Position numbers and translations under genes: made by a program. Positions 41,152-41,202 of a stretch of DNA of 41,202 nt are shown piece after piece; the stretch's first letter is position 1; the number at the start of each line of letters is the position of its first letter. Source of the stretch: Bacteroidales bacterium (GTDB taxonomy: Bacteria; Bacteroidota; Bacteroidia; Bacteroidales; UBA3824); NCBI GenBank assembly GCA_024413595.1, contig JAKSUC010000028.1:1-41202 (forward strand), in the 5' to 3' direction. The notes beneath the pieces are model-generated. The model did no database searches. It was not told the DNA's origin and saw nothing but the letters and a program-made list of their open reading frames with translations.

Positions 41152-41202
41152 TAATAAATTATAATTCATTTTCATATATTTTAATTATTATGATATATCA
41201 AT
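41139..41202 (+). CDS. Possible start of a gene running off the window
   Basis: ATG at 41139 (within the third repeat copy) opens a frame MLNRIINYNSFSYILIIMIY and onward that is still open at the window end. A hydrophobic stretch follows the first residues. The frame is short and A+T-rich, so this is a weak call. The corresponding frames of the other two copies stop after 6 and 25 residues (40778 region and 40964-41041). Confidence 0.25.
   Translation, partial: MLNRIINYNSFSYILIIMIYQ

Overview
The window looks like a chromosomal segment of a Bacteroidota bacterium, most likely of the order Bacteroidales or a close relative. The evidence is strong A+T richness, an absence of Shine-Dalgarno sequences, several matches to the Bacteroidota promoter pattern (-33 TTG/TTTG, about 19 bases, -7 TAnnTTTG), and family-typical genes: a TonB-dependent receptor paired with a DUF4249 lipoprotein, a gram-negative-type YidC, a DUF349 repeat protein, an IorA without ferredoxin domain, and gyrA followed by a TPR protein.

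Layout. 1-1057: a YD-repeat-like lipoprotein gene with a hairpin downstream. 1058-8534: an all-minus-strand block, visibly richer in G+C in several parts than the rest, that looks like an acquired defence island. From its promoter-proximal (right) end it holds a protein kinase with Sel1 repeats overlapping a PD-(D/E)XK nuclease-like gene, then an RloA/RloB (AbiL-like) ATPase and TOPRIM-like pair, then HipB/HipA with a 59-residue third gene. 8535-13515: a symporter, lipoprotein and GH43 glycosidase operon. 13787-17418: coaD, a PflX-like radical SAM gene and a methyl-accepting chemotaxis protein on the plus strand. 17473-32249: a long minus-strand run with DUF4249/TonB receptor, yidC, the DUF349 protein, a SiaC-like protein, an SDR, iorB-iorA and a large ABCG-like transporter. 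32434-34861: sucD, cdd and a YggS-family gene on the plus strand. 34860-36166: a membrane-anchored caspase-like gene on the minus strand. 36427-40677: gyrA and a TPR gene. 40678-41202: non-coding A+T-rich DNA with three copies of a 16-base repeat and perhaps the start of a further gene.

The best candidate for an undescribed system is the kinase-Sel1/nuclease pair (4873-8479). The two genes overlap, share one promoter and sit beside two other phage-defence-type modules. The proposed logic, a sensor or scaffold kinase controlling a DNA-cutting effector, is inference from domains and gene order. A second candidate is the HipBA operon with its small third gene. Several leader-region inverted repeats (chemotaxis gene, gyrA, yidC, cdd/yggS) have no explanation from the annotated genes.
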